Source: Trichocoleus desertorum ATA4-8-CV12 (GTDB lineage Bacteria > Cyanobacteriota > Cyanobacteriia > FACHB-46). Taken from it: a stretch of DNA of 50,282 nucleotides. The DNA lies in the NCBI GenBank assembly GCA_019358975.1, contig JAHHIL010000044.1:1-50282 (forward strand). Reading direction: 5' to 3'. Positions 25,967 to 34,260 of this stretch are shown here, piece after piece. Under the pieces are notes generated by a model. That model saw only the letters and a program-made list of their open reading frames with translations. It was not told the origin of the DNA and ran no database searches. Position numbers and translations under genes: made by a program. Position 1 is the first letter of the stretch. Each line of letters opens with the position of its first letter.

Positions 25967-26184
25967 AGCCCTTTTTATAGAACCGATGTACTTTATTGTG
26001 TACTACCCGTAGTCTGTTGAGAAGTTCCTTATGCTATTGGTAAACTCAGCCAGAGGAATTTTACAAACTACCATGATCGCTTTATATTCAAGCGGTTTCT
26101 TGGACAGAGTTTCACATCATACCAAGTTCAGTAGCATAATAGGTTCCAGTCGGGTTCAAGCAAAACTGCCAAATTACTCAATCA
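25967..26184. promoter_or_regulatory. Divergent promoter region between sspB and the methyltransferase gene
   Basis: It holds two GTACT direct repeats 12 bp apart (25988-25992 and 26000-26004). The second overlaps the palindrome ACTAC-CC-GTAGT (26002-26013), about 25-50 bp upstream of sspB. TTGTGTACT here also occurs at 37996-38004 upstream of the 642-aa recombinase. It is a candidate operator for the DndB-like protein or another plasmid regulator; that is inferred. Confidence 0.4.
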
Positions 26185-28263
26185 ATGCCCTGTGGTCTGG
26201 CTCAATTCGAAGCGATCGTGATTACCTGTCAACGAAGTAAGGTAGGTAAGCTGTTGCCCGATGCCCTATACGTTCACATCTCGGCCCTACAGGCATTAGA
26301 TCCGCTTCTGCAAGCCTATGAAAGCGAGGCAAGGCAGATTGCCTCTTCTCCTAAGGGGATTACCGTAGTCAAATTCAGTACAGCGAAGCCGACCGTTTCT
26401 TACCTGTTCTATCCAGAATTTGACACTGATCCTCACCCTGCCCTTCAATCAAGCATCCAAGTGAATCTACAAACCCGTGAGGTGAAGCACCGGGACTATG
26501 GGGATGCCGATAACCCGTTTATTCTGCATCGCAAGGAAACTTTTGTTACGATTAATTATCCCTATTACCAGCAATTTGCAGCACTAACTCGGCAAGAAGA
26601 AGCTCTGGGCCTGCTTGACAATCCTCGGGCGATTGGCACTCGCTTGGTTTGGGAAGAGCGGCTGGCTCAGTTCAAGGTGGCATTCCAGGGGCATACCTTG
26701 GTTCATCGATCGCTTCTTAATGCCCAAGCTGCCCAAGTCAAAATCGATCGCCACAAAGCTGCTATTAGCCGCAATGACTTGTCTAAACCTGTTCGTCTGG
26801 CATTGGAAGCTGGACTGTTGAAGCAGAGCATGACATTCTTCGACTACGGTTGTGGTCAGGGAGGTGATGTTGAGCGGGTCACTAAGTTGGGTTATGAGTG
26901 TTCTGGTTGGGACCCCCATTATCGTCCGGATGTAGCTCAAGTTGCTGCTGATGTCATCAATTTAGGCTACGTGATCAATGTCATTGAATCTCAGGCAGAG
27001 CGTCGAGAGGCGTTGGTTCAAGCTTGGGATCTGACTCAGCAAGTACTGATTGTGGCTGCGCAGGTTCTCATCGCTCAGGGGAATAGCCAAATTGCCTACG
27101 GCGATGGGATCATTACCAGCCGTAATACGTTTCAGAAGTATTACGACCAGGATGAACTGAAGATTTATATTGACCAAGTGCTGGGAGTTGACTCTATCCC
27201 AGTAGCTTTGGGGATTTACTTTGTTTTCCGGGATGAAGCTCAGGCACAAAGTTTTCGAGCCTCCCGATTCCGATCGCGCGTTAGTGTTCCTAAGGTTCAG
27301 CTCAGCAATAAGCGGTTTGAAGATTACAAGGAACTGCTAACTCCCCTAATGACTTTTTTCACTGAGCGGGGGCGGTTGCCAACCCTAGAAGAGTTGCCTG
27401 AAACTGCAACACTCAACAGTGAGTTTGGCAACCTAAAGCGGGCCTTCCAGATCGTTCTGCAAGCTACAAACCCGCAAGAGTGGGATGCGATTAGCGATCG
27501 CCGCCGTCAAGATTTGTTAGTTTATTTGGCGTTGAGCCATTTTAGTCGTCGTCCCAAGCTACGGGATTTAACACCCGTGGTTCAGAATGACATCAGGAGT
27601 CTGTTCGGGGGCTATCAACAAGCTTGTGCTGCGGCAGATCTAATGTTGATGACCTTAGGCAATCTGGAGGTAGTTGAGGAACGCTGCAAGAGTAGTGCGA
27701 TCGGGCAAAAGCGACCGAATTCACTGTGGGTTCATGTGTCGGCGATCGAGGCACTTGATCCTTTGCTTCGGCTCTACGAAGGTTGTGCCTCTCGCACGAT
27801 CGGTCGCCCCCAGGAAGCCAACGTCGTTAAATTTCACTTCCGCAAGCCTAAGATTTCTTATTTGTTCTATCCAGCCTTTGACACTGATCCTCATCCTGCG
27901 CTGCACACGAGCATGCAGATTGATCTGCGGGATTTGCACGTTCACTACCGTGACTATGACCCAAAGGACAATCCACCCCTACTGCATCAGAAGGATCTGC
28001 TCGTCACGACCGAATATGCTCTCTATGCGAAGTTTGCTAAGCTAACTCGTCAAGAATCAGATTGGGGGTTACTGGATGATATAAGGAGCATTAGCGATCG
28101 CCGAGGTTGGCAAAAGTGCTTAGAGGAGCATTGTGCTGAATTAAAGGGGCATCGTGTATTGTGGCGAAAAGATGCTGACCCCTATCAGGTGAAGTTAGTG
28201 CGATCGGCTATTCGTGCAAAGCAGGCAGGGCGAACAGCATCTGCCGCAGAATCTGCTGGCTGA
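26185..28263 (+). CDS. DNA phosphorothioation-associated putative methyltransferase
   Basis: This 692-aa protein resembles the Dnd-associated putative methyltransferases (TIGR04096 type). The central Rossmann methyltransferase domain has the SAM motif FFDYGCGQGGDV (about 218-229). It is flanked by two copies of one domain: residues about 5-175 and about 492-655 share LYVHIS/LWVHVS, ALDPLL, VVKF, SYLFYP, FDTDPHPAL and HRDY. Homology reaches back to about residue 6, supporting the start at 26185 despite no clear ribosome site. The target base and the link to sulfur modification are unknown; it may add a second mark or protect sites. Transcribed divergently from sspBCD. Confidence 0.82.
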   Translation: MPCGLAQFEAIVITCQRSKVGKLLPDALYVHISALQALDPLLQAYESEARQIASSPKGITVVKFSTAKPTVSYLFYPEFDTDPHPALQSSIQVNLQTREVKHRDYGDADNPFILHRKETFVTINYPYYQQFAALTRQEEALGLLDNPRAIGTRLVWEERLAQFKVAFQGHTLVHRSLLNAQAAQVKIDRHKAAISRNDLSKPVRLALEAGLLKQSMTFFDYGCGQGGDVERVTKLGYECSGWDPHYRPDVAQVAADVINLGYVINVIESQAERREALVQAWDLTQQVLIVAAQVLIAQGNSQIAYGDGIITSRNTFQKYYDQDELKIYIDQVLGVDSIPVALGIYFVFRDEAQAQSFRASRFRSRVSVPKVQLSNKRFEDYKELLTPLMTFFTERGRLPTLEELPETATLNSEFGNLKRAFQIVLQATNPQEWDAISDRRRQDLLVYLALSHFSRRPKLRDLTPVVQNDIRSLFGGYQQACAAADLMLMTLGNLEVVEERCKSSAIGQKRPNSLWVHVSAIEALDPLLRLYEGCASRTIGRPQEANVVKFHFRKPKISYLFYPAFDTDPHPALHTSMQIDLRDLHVHYRDYDPKDNPPLLHQKDLLVTTEYALYAKFAKLTRQESDWGLLDDIRSISDRRGWQKCLEEHCAELKGHRVLWRKDADPYQVKLVRSAIRAKQAGRTASAAESAG

Positions 28264-28348
28264 TTTCAAGCTCTACCAATAATGACTCGGATGCCATCTG
28301 TTATTTCCTAGGTTAAAAATTGAGGAAGATATGCCCTAAAAACACGAT

Positions 28349-30697
28349 ATGGCTGATTCGCCCAAATCCACCGAAGCATCCTCTCCTTCCCCAGAGCCTA
28401 CCTCCGAATCTAACAAACCTAGCCCGGAGCGTCGCTTTATTCAACGGCAGGTGGTACAGCCTTTAATTCAGTGGATGCCATTGGGAGGCAGTGGCTGGCT
28501 ATTTGCTAGCTTTTGGTTAAAGCAAGAATGGACACAAGTTCTCCTTACCTTTCCCGTCACGATTGTGACGGCAGTATGGGCAGCTTACAGCAAGAACTTT
28601 GTTGAGCGGTTGTCAGAAATTTATGCAGAAAAGGGCAAACAAGATGCCGAAGTCTTAAATCAGTTGCTAGCCAACCTGGATGAGACAATTAAGTGGCAGT
28701 TTTCAGGCTTTGAAGCGAAATATCTGGAACTGCAAGCCAAACCTTGCCAAGAATACATAACCGAAGGCTTCAACCCAGATAAAACTGCGATCCCTATGTT
28801 GGAGGAAGTCTTCGTCCCGCTCCAGCTCAATGGTTATCTGATTGAGGGTAATGGACGCTTTATTGAGAACAGAAAAGATTCTGCAAAAGCAAACCAATCG
28901 TCTGAAGGAATTAATATTTGGGATTTAATTCTCAGATCACGCAAGAATCCAACATTTCGGCAAATGGCGATTCAGGCACAGGGAGGATTTGGCAAAACCA
29001 CATTGTTACGCCACATTGCCTTGATCTATGGGCAAGGAAAATACCGCCGCTACCGGGCACCAAAACTCATTCCTTTCTTGCTGTACTTGCGTGATTGGCG
29101 AGACAAACTATCACAGCCTGAGTTGCCAACTTTGCCCGATCTAATTAAGAACCATTTTCTACCCAAGTTATCGCCCAACAATCCACTCAAGCCCCCACCC
29201 GCATGGGTTGAAAACTTGCTGGAGCAGGGGGGAGCATTGGTGATGTTTGATGGCTTTGATGAGTTAGCTGAAGACCAACGTCAACGAGTTAGCCAGTGGA
29301 TTAGCCAACAAATGCAGGAGTACCATCGCACCACATTCATCATTACATCTCGCCCTGCCGGATTTAAAGACTATGTTGCCAAACGCCCGGCTGTACCACT
29401 ATTTGTCCAGAAGTTTAAGTCTTACCAACAAGAGCGATTCATCAAGCGGTGGTATCTCTGCCAAGAACGTTGTGCCCGCAGTGAGAAGCAGGCCAACCAA
29501 GCAAAAGAGGCCGCTGAGCGCAATGCTCAAAAGTTGTTGACTCAACTGCAAGACCCTGATCGCCCTGAACTGCAAGAGATGGCCGAAAACCCACTCTTGC
29601 TCAATATGCTGGCGACATTTCACCGTTTTGATCCGGGCACTGAGTTACCCAAACGGCGCATTGAACTCTACCGAGGGATCTGCAAACTACAACTCGAAGA
29701 TCGCCCTAGAGCGCGGGGCATTCCCATGCTGTTGCCTTATGAAAAAAGTCATCAGGTATTGCAATCGTTAGCACTGGCGATGGTGAAACGGTCTTCCCCC
29801 CGTGTTTCTTGCCAGTCGTTGATCAGTTTTCTAAAAAAACATCCCCTATTAAAACAAGAAGATGTTGGGGCAGAAGCCTTGCTCAAGCAAATGGTGCAGA
29901 TCAGCGAGTTATTAGTAGAGCGAGAACTAGGCTACTATGAGTTTCCGCATCTCAGCTTTCAAGGCTATTTTGCGGCCAGCTTTTTAGCCCAAAATCATAT
30001 CAAATCACTCGCTCTAGTGAGAGAAAACTGGGATAAAGCTTCATGGCGGGAAACGATCTTGCTTTACAGCGCTCAATTGCCCCCTCGGTTGATGACTGAT
30101 GTGATTCAACAAGTCTGCGATTTAGGCAAAGAAGCTGCTCAACTGGCCTATGACTGCTTGCGCGAGTATCGCAACCCAGAGAAGCTTGACCCAGGCTTAG
30201 AACAAGAACTCAGAGCACTAACTAGCACGGTACAAACCCTCCGCTACACAAAACTGGAGGAATATCTGAAAAGTAGGCACTGGAAAGAGGCCGATCAAGA
30301 AACCTATCGGCTGATGATTACGACAGTTGGCAGGACGGAGGGAGAGTGGTTTGAACCAGAAGAATTATTGACTTTTCCGCGTGATGAGTTACGGGCGATT
30401 GATGCCCTTTGGGTGAAATACAGCCATGGCATGTTTGGCTTTAGCGTCCAAAAGCAGATTTATGTAGGGTGTGGTGCTAAACTAGACGGCAAATTTCCTG
30501 GTGATGAAATCTGGTGGGAGTTTGGCAATCTCATGGGTTGGCGTAGGAATGGTAAATGGCTGAGTTACTCCCAAGTAGTCGGAACTTCTTTCTCCCTTCC
30601 CAATACAATTCTCCCTGTTATAGGTACTCTGTACTACGGCGTCGATGCGTTGGTGTCCGCGGGGGCATGCTCTCTTCTCTCGCACAAAGACTTGTAA
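28349..30697 (+). CDS. Membrane-anchored NACHT ATPase with C-terminal GUN4 domain
   Basis: A 782-aa protein. Residues 1-30 are a Ser/Pro-rich tail. Hydrophobic segments at about 38-56 and 62-79 suggest membrane anchoring. NACHT Walker A is QGGFGKTTLL (about 211-220), Walker B LVMFDGFDELAE (about 297-308), then the arm LQEMAENPLLLNML and the winged-helix box FPHLSFQGYFAA. The last 140 residues are a GUN4 domain: WKEADQETYRLM, LRAIDALWVKYS, FGFSVQKQIY and LMGWR. GUN4 binds porphyrins and activates Mg-chelatase; here it probably serves as sensor or signalling module. It follows the methyltransferase gene by 85 bp on the same strand, which suggests membership of the phosphorothioation island. Confidence 0.87.
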   Translation: MADSPKSTEASSPSPEPTSESNKPSPERRFIQRQVVQPLIQWMPLGGSGWLFASFWLKQEWTQVLLTFPVTIVTAVWAAYSKNFVERLSEIYAEKGKQDAEVLNQLLANLDETIKWQFSGFEAKYLELQAKPCQEYITEGFNPDKTAIPMLEEVFVPLQLNGYLIEGNGRFIENRKDSAKANQSSEGINIWDLILRSRKNPTFRQMAIQAQGGFGKTTLLRHIALIYGQGKYRRYRAPKLIPFLLYLRDWRDKLSQPELPTLPDLIKNHFLPKLSPNNPLKPPPAWVENLLEQGGALVMFDGFDELAEDQRQRVSQWISQQMQEYHRTTFIITSRPAGFKDYVAKRPAVPLFVQKFKSYQQERFIKRWYLCQERCARSEKQANQAKEAAERNAQKLLTQLQDPDRPELQEMAENPLLLNMLATFHRFDPGTELPKRRIELYRGICKLQLEDRPRARGIPMLLPYEKSHQVLQSLALAMVKRSSPRVSCQSLISFLKKHPLLKQEDVGAEALLKQMVQISELLVERELGYYEFPHLSFQGYFAASFLAQNHIKSLALVRENWDKASWRETILLYSAQLPPRLMTDVIQQVCDLGKEAAQLAYDCLREYRNPEKLDPGLEQELRALTSTVQTLRYTKLEEYLKSRHWKEADQETYRLMITTVGRTEGEWFEPEELLTFPRDELRAIDALWVKYSHGMFGFSVQKQIYVGCGAKLDGKFPGDEIWWEFGNLMGWRRNGKWLSYSQVVGTSFSLPNTILPVIGTLYYGVDALVSAGACSLLSHKDL

Positions 30698-31016
30698 ACT
30701 GTAACATTCGCTAGTTTCAGCTTTTCGTTAACATTGATTTCCATCACATTTTCTACGATGCCATCACGAGGGTGACTGATCCGATATTGGCACCGCGATC
30801 CGTTTTCTCGTCGTTTTCTGGTCAATTATTAGGCTGAACTGAGTACTTCTGACAGCGTTTAATGGCAAACAATAACACCTCTCGACATTCAAACCGAGCC
30901 GAACGAAGTTCGCGATTATTGCAGCGAGTAGTGAGATGGTAGTATGGATAAAGGTTTCGCTACCTTTATCCCTAGTAATAGCCAGTTTGAATTTCCCGAC
31001 GTTTGCGTGGCATAGG
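30698..31016. other. Intergenic region with an IS1182-end-like hairpin
   Basis: 319 bp without a convincing gene. A perfect 9-bp hairpin (GGATAAAGG/CCTTTATCC, 30946-30971) includes TTTCGCTACCTTTATCCC, which differs from the right end of the IS1182 copies at few positions, so it may be a relic of joined IS ends. It could also act as terminator between the convergent NACHT-GUN4 and M15-like genes. Confidence 0.5.
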
Positions 31017-31622
31017 CTAAATCAGGAACCTGGTAGATGCAGGCTTGATCAACTCTACCCAATGTTCAAGTCCTTTTCGCGTTGGTACTCCCTTATCTGT
31101 AAATGTCCAGATGTTTCGATTTTGCTTCTGACTTTGGCTAATATGAATGGGGCGATCGCTTCCATAGTAGTACAGCGAATCAAATGGTAATTGCTGTTCC
31201 AAAATCCACTCCACAAGGCGATTGCTCTCCAACCCCGCAATCTGAAAATCACAGGCAGCACCGAGGCGATCGCAGTAATACTTGCCATTTCGGTTTTTCT
31301 CGTGAGCCATGTGCTGATCACGGCTAGGGTCAACTCGACCATTCTTGATGCCTGTTTCTGGATCCCTTTGACTTAGAAAGCGCTTCAAATCTGTTGAGCA
31401 GAACCCATAGGTTAGATGGAATTGCTCCCTGCTAAAGTGATCAATAATGGGGTCAATAATCCATTGGCAAAGTGATTGTAACGCTGGAATTGTTTCTTCC
31501 AGATTTTCGGGGTATGGGCCAATTTGACTAGAGTACTTCTGGTAGGTCTGCGTGCAGGTACAAAACTCTTGTAGAGTTAGATATTTTCCTAAAACAACTT
31601 TAGGAAGTAACAAGTTTTCCAT
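31017..31622 (-). CDS. M15-like peptidase-fold protein
   Basis: A 201-aa protein with the layout of zinc peptidases of the M15/hedgehog fold. A helical N-terminal part (LTLQEFCTCTQTY) precedes a metal-site-like series: Asp/His in DQHMAHEKN, Asp in LGAACDFQIAG, and a final His in RPIHISQSQ. M15 enzymes cleave D-Ala peptides in the cell wall, but no signal peptide is present, so a cytoplasmic or phage-lysin-like role is possible. It follows parB by 18 bp on the same strand, and thus may be the last gene of the parA-parB operon. It faces NACHT-GUN4. The catalytic assignment is uncertain. Confidence 0.55.
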   Translation of the reverse strand: MENLLLPKVVLGKYLTLQEFCTCTQTYQKYSSQIGPYPENLEETIPALQSLCQWIIDPIIDHFSREQFHLTYGFCSTDLKRFLSQRDPETGIKNGRVDPSRDQHMAHEKNRNGKYYCDRLGAACDFQIAGLESNRLVEWILEQQLPFDSLYYYGSDRPIHISQSQKQNRNIWTFTDKGVPTRKGLEHWVELIKPASTRFLI

Positions 31623-31640
31623 CCTTTACTTCAACTCATA

Positions 31641-32555
31641 CTAATTAGCCTCAACAACCAAGGTTCTCAGCTCAACTAATAGTTTTTCTAGCCGTTTTTG
31701 CTTCTTAGGATTGCTCCAAACCCGCGATCGCTTTGCTAATCGCAAGATATCATCAATTTGGTTCTTAAGTGAGGGAGCGGAATTTTGTAACTTGGCTGCA
31801 TCAGCTTTAAGATTGGCAATTCGCTCCTTAATGTCTAAAAAGGAAAGGTCGTTAGCGATCGCTTCCTCCAAAAGCTTACGGCGCTGCTCATCATCTTTAA
31901 TACGAGCGATTACTTGAGCTTTTGTATAGGCAATTTGCCCGCTCCTTAGAGCTTCCAAAATTTCGGCAGGTAAATTTAACAGTGATAGCCGAGTGGTTAC
32001 GAAAGATTCCCAAGTAAGTGTTCCAAGCTCATGGAAGACAGCCTGGACAGTTTTTCCATCTGTACTAGTCAAGATATTCTGATTACTATTGCCAGCGACT
32101 TCATTGCGCATCCGGTAAAGCAAAGCTGGAACATCACTAGAGTTTATATGTAGTCTCAGCCCTAGAAGTTGTAAGATACCTTCCGCTTCCTCGACTGCGT
32201 TTAGGTCTTCCCGCTGTAAGTTTTCTACTAGCGCAATCTGTAAAGCTTCCTCATCATTAAGCTCACGAACGATCACCGGAACTGAAGACAGGTCAGCTTG
32301 TTTCGCGGCTCTAAGTCTTCGTTCTCCGGCTATCAATTCATAAACCCCTGGCTGGCTAGAAGGGCGAACTAAAAGCGGCTCTAATATTCCATGCTGTCGA
32401 ATAGACTCCGTAAGCTGCTGTAGCTTCTCAGCATCAAAGTAGCGGCGAGGTTGACTGGTGGGCATGACAATTAAGTCAATAGAAACGCTGTGATCGCCAG
32501 AGCTTGAGTTGTTTTCAAATGCCCATTCATCTTGCAGGCTCTTCCGTCTCGCCAT
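31641..32555 (-). CDS. parB: ParB-family partition protein
   Basis: A protein of about 304 aa. The ParB/Spo0J N-terminal domain has SQPRRYFDAEKLQQLTESI, then YELIAGERRLRAAK (the GERRxRA CTP-binding box) and ALVENLQREDLNAVEEAEG. A central HTH region follows, and a basic C-terminus (NPKKQKRLEKLL). Start 32555 chosen because GAGGAGG lies about 9 nt upstream; it overlaps the parA stop by 29 bp, so the pair is coupled. It loads on a parS site and works with the ParA encoded just upstream. This is the partition pair of the second half of the circle. Confidence 0.93.
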   Translation of the reverse strand: MARRKSLQDEWAFENNSSSGDHSVSIDLIVMPTSQPRRYFDAEKLQQLTESIRQHGILEPLLVRPSSQPGVYELIAGERRLRAAKQADLSSVPVIVRELNDEEALQIALVENLQREDLNAVEEAEGILQLLGLRLHINSSDVPALLYRMRNEVAGNSNQNILTSTDGKTVQAVFHELGTLTWESFVTTRLSLLNLPAEILEALRSGQIAYTKAQVIARIKDDEQRRKLLEEAIANDLSFLDIKERIANLKADAAKLQNSAPSLKNQIDDILRLAKRSRVWSNPKKQKRLEKLLVELRTLVVEAN

Positions 32556-33177
32556 AGTGTATCGCCTCCTCAAAGAGCTTGTTATAGTCTTTAGTTGCTG
32601 AAGTAGCAGCCTCACCAGTCATGCTGAATACAGTGGCAGCTTGCCCTGGCGCATCAGCAATAACTTGACGTTGGTAAATCACTGAGTTTAATAGTTTAAA
32701 GCCTTGAGTCTTTCTTAAGGCTTCTTGTGCCTCTCTAAGCAAGACTGTCCCTCGGGCTGCTCGGCTCAAGAACATGGCTGCTCTAGGCAGCCCTTTACGA
32801 ATTTTCTGTGCTTGATTGACTAAGCGAACGATATCCTTTGCTGAGAGCAAATCTAGATTAGAAGGTTGAACTGGAACAAGTGCTAAGTCAACACTTAACA
32901 ATACTGATTTAGCTGGTTCTCCGAGAACTGAGGGTGAATCCACAATCACGGAATCATACTCTTCAGTAAACTTACCAATTTGATCAAACAAGTCGTCTGG
33001 ATCATTGATCACAACAGAGGGCATGTCCAGCTTTTTAAGCCACTGGCTAGAGCTTGCTTGCCCATCTGCATCGATTAGCATAACGCGCTGTTGCTGCTGG
33101 AATAGCCAGTAGGCAAGATGCACTGCTGTTGTTGACTTCCCACAGCCACCTTTTCGATTGAGGACTCCAATCAGCAT
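32527..33177 (-). CDS. parA: ParA-family partition ATPase (small type)
   Basis: A 216-aa small ParA without N-terminal HTH. Walker A is NRKGGCGKSTTAVHL with the signature lysine, Walker A' is VMLIDADGQASSSQWL, and the Walker B region is YDSVIVDSPSV. It works with ParB encoded downstream, overlapping by 29 bp. A perfect 12-bp palindrome lies 31 bp upstream of its start. It is the only ParA in the 16014-38296 half, whereas the other half has two. Confidence 0.93.
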   Translation of the reverse strand: MLIGVLNRKGGCGKSTTAVHLAYWLFQQQQRVMLIDADGQASSSQWLKKLDMPSVVINDPDDLFDQIGKFTEEYDSVIVDSPSVLGEPAKSVLLSVDLALVPVQPSNLDLLSAKDIVRLVNQAQKIRKGLPRAAMFLSRAARGTVLLREAQEALRKTQGFKLLNSVIYQRQVIADAPGQAATVFSMTGEAATSATKDYNKLFEEAIHYGETEEPAR

Positions 33178-33207
33178 TGCTTTATTAGGTATTTCCTAGC
33201 TCATGAC

Positions 33208-33219
33208 GCTAGTACTAGC
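33208..33219. promoter_or_regulatory. 12-bp palindrome upstream of parA (operator or parS candidate)
   Basis: GCTAGTACTAGC is a perfect palindrome in the short region between divergent parA and the gene at 33275. Its TAGTAC core resembles the GTAC-centred repeats upstream of both large recombinases. The binding role is inferred. Confidence 0.45.
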
Positions 33220-33274
33220 ATCACATGTTATGCCTGTAAAATTGTCAATAACCCACGTCAATTCGAGGAAAACG

Positions 33275-33715
33275 ATGATGCAATTTGACTGGGAGGCTTT
33301 TACTTACGAACAAGACTGGCTTCGAGCAACCGTTCAACTTGAGGAGAAATCTGGGCAGGATGTTCAGATAGGTATTCAAACTTCCTGCCCTTCCACCCTT
33401 GAGCCAACTCAGCTTCAAATCCAGCTCAAACGAGTAAAACTCTTGTCAGTTCTCTTTACAGAACTGCGTTACCTTCTGGAGCAGCAAAACTTAGGCGCAG
33501 ATATAGAAGCTGCCTTGGTTCAGGGGCGGCAATTGGTCCAAGCTCGCGCAGGTCAACTCAGCCTAGAACAGCAAGAGTACTTTGAAACGTTGTTTATCGA
33601 AAAGGAGGCGAACCTCGTCAAAAAACTGCTGCGACCGCAGGGCAATCATATGCTGTATTCATTACTGACCGAGTTAGATTGGCAAAAAATTGCTCAATTT
33701 CTTTCGATCGATTGA
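33275..33715 (+). CDS. Unknown protein, divergent from parA
   Basis: A protein of about 146 aa. The start is MMQFDWEAF at 33275 (or the next ATG), with GAGGAAAACG before it; an upstream start at 33203 would run through the parA operator region. The sequence is helical and charged (LLSVLFTELRYLLEQQN, then LSLEQQEYFETLFIEKEANLVKKLL) with an N-terminal strand-rich part. No family is recognised. Its place between the partition operon and the primase suggests a backbone gene, perhaps involved in replication control. Confidence 0.6.
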   Translation: MMQFDWEAFTYEQDWLRATVQLEEKSGQDVQIGIQTSCPSTLEPTQLQIQLKRVKLLSVLFTELRYLLEQQNLGADIEAALVQGRQLVQARAGQLSLEQQEYFETLFIEKEANLVKKLLRPQGNHMLYSLLTELDWQKIAQFLSID

Positions 33716-34260
33716 AAGAAGAAGCGATCGCAGGTTGGATCAGGTAAACTACTGAACAAGCTTGATTCTAAATGGAGGAAAACTGTGATTCTTAGGGATG
33801 CTAGTTGCGTGATGAAGGAGCAGGTTATGCTCTAGGCACCCTAAAAGGCTAAAACCCCAACTGGTGGAACAGCAGGGGTAGAAAAGCCATTGATTTTTGA
33901 ACGGAATAGAGGGGACTTTAACTTCGATGCTTGGCCGCTAAGAGTTAAGTCACCTACAGTGTCATGCGTCTATATTACGGTGATTTGGCAAAAAGTGACA
34001 AGACCTTTTGTGCCGTTTTTTAATAGGCAAATGGCTCTCTATTCCTCGCTACATCAGGGATGGAGCAGATCCTAGAGAAACTAACCGTACAGGAATATTT
34101 TTTAGTTAATCTCGCTCTATCCCCTGCCCACCGTATGTTTGGGACGGAGAGACTATGCATAACTACCGTGATTGTTACCTGCGGTTGCAGGTCGAGCAGC
34201 AATATTCTTTGACTTTGCACTCTCTGTCCCCTTGCTTTTACTGGACTAGAGAGTTGCATC
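33716..34260. other. Region upstream of the primase gene; replication origin candidate
   Basis: 545 bp without a convincing gene, directly upstream of the replication-type primase. It contains an ACCCC/GGGGT hairpin (near 33855-33880) and a CTGC-GGTT-GCAG hairpin (near 34178-34190), but no clear iterons. By position it could hold the origin and copy-control RNAs. The 61-codon ORF at 33890 has no ribosome site and is not supported. Confidence 0.4.

Noticed and set aside
30634-30825. 63-aa minus-strand ORF over the 3' end of NACHT-GUN4
   Set aside because: Overlaps the end of a clear gene; mixed composition without family pattern. At most a relic.
33890-34075. 61-codon ORF upstream of the primase
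   Set aside because: No ribosome site and no coding character; more likely part of the origin or control region.
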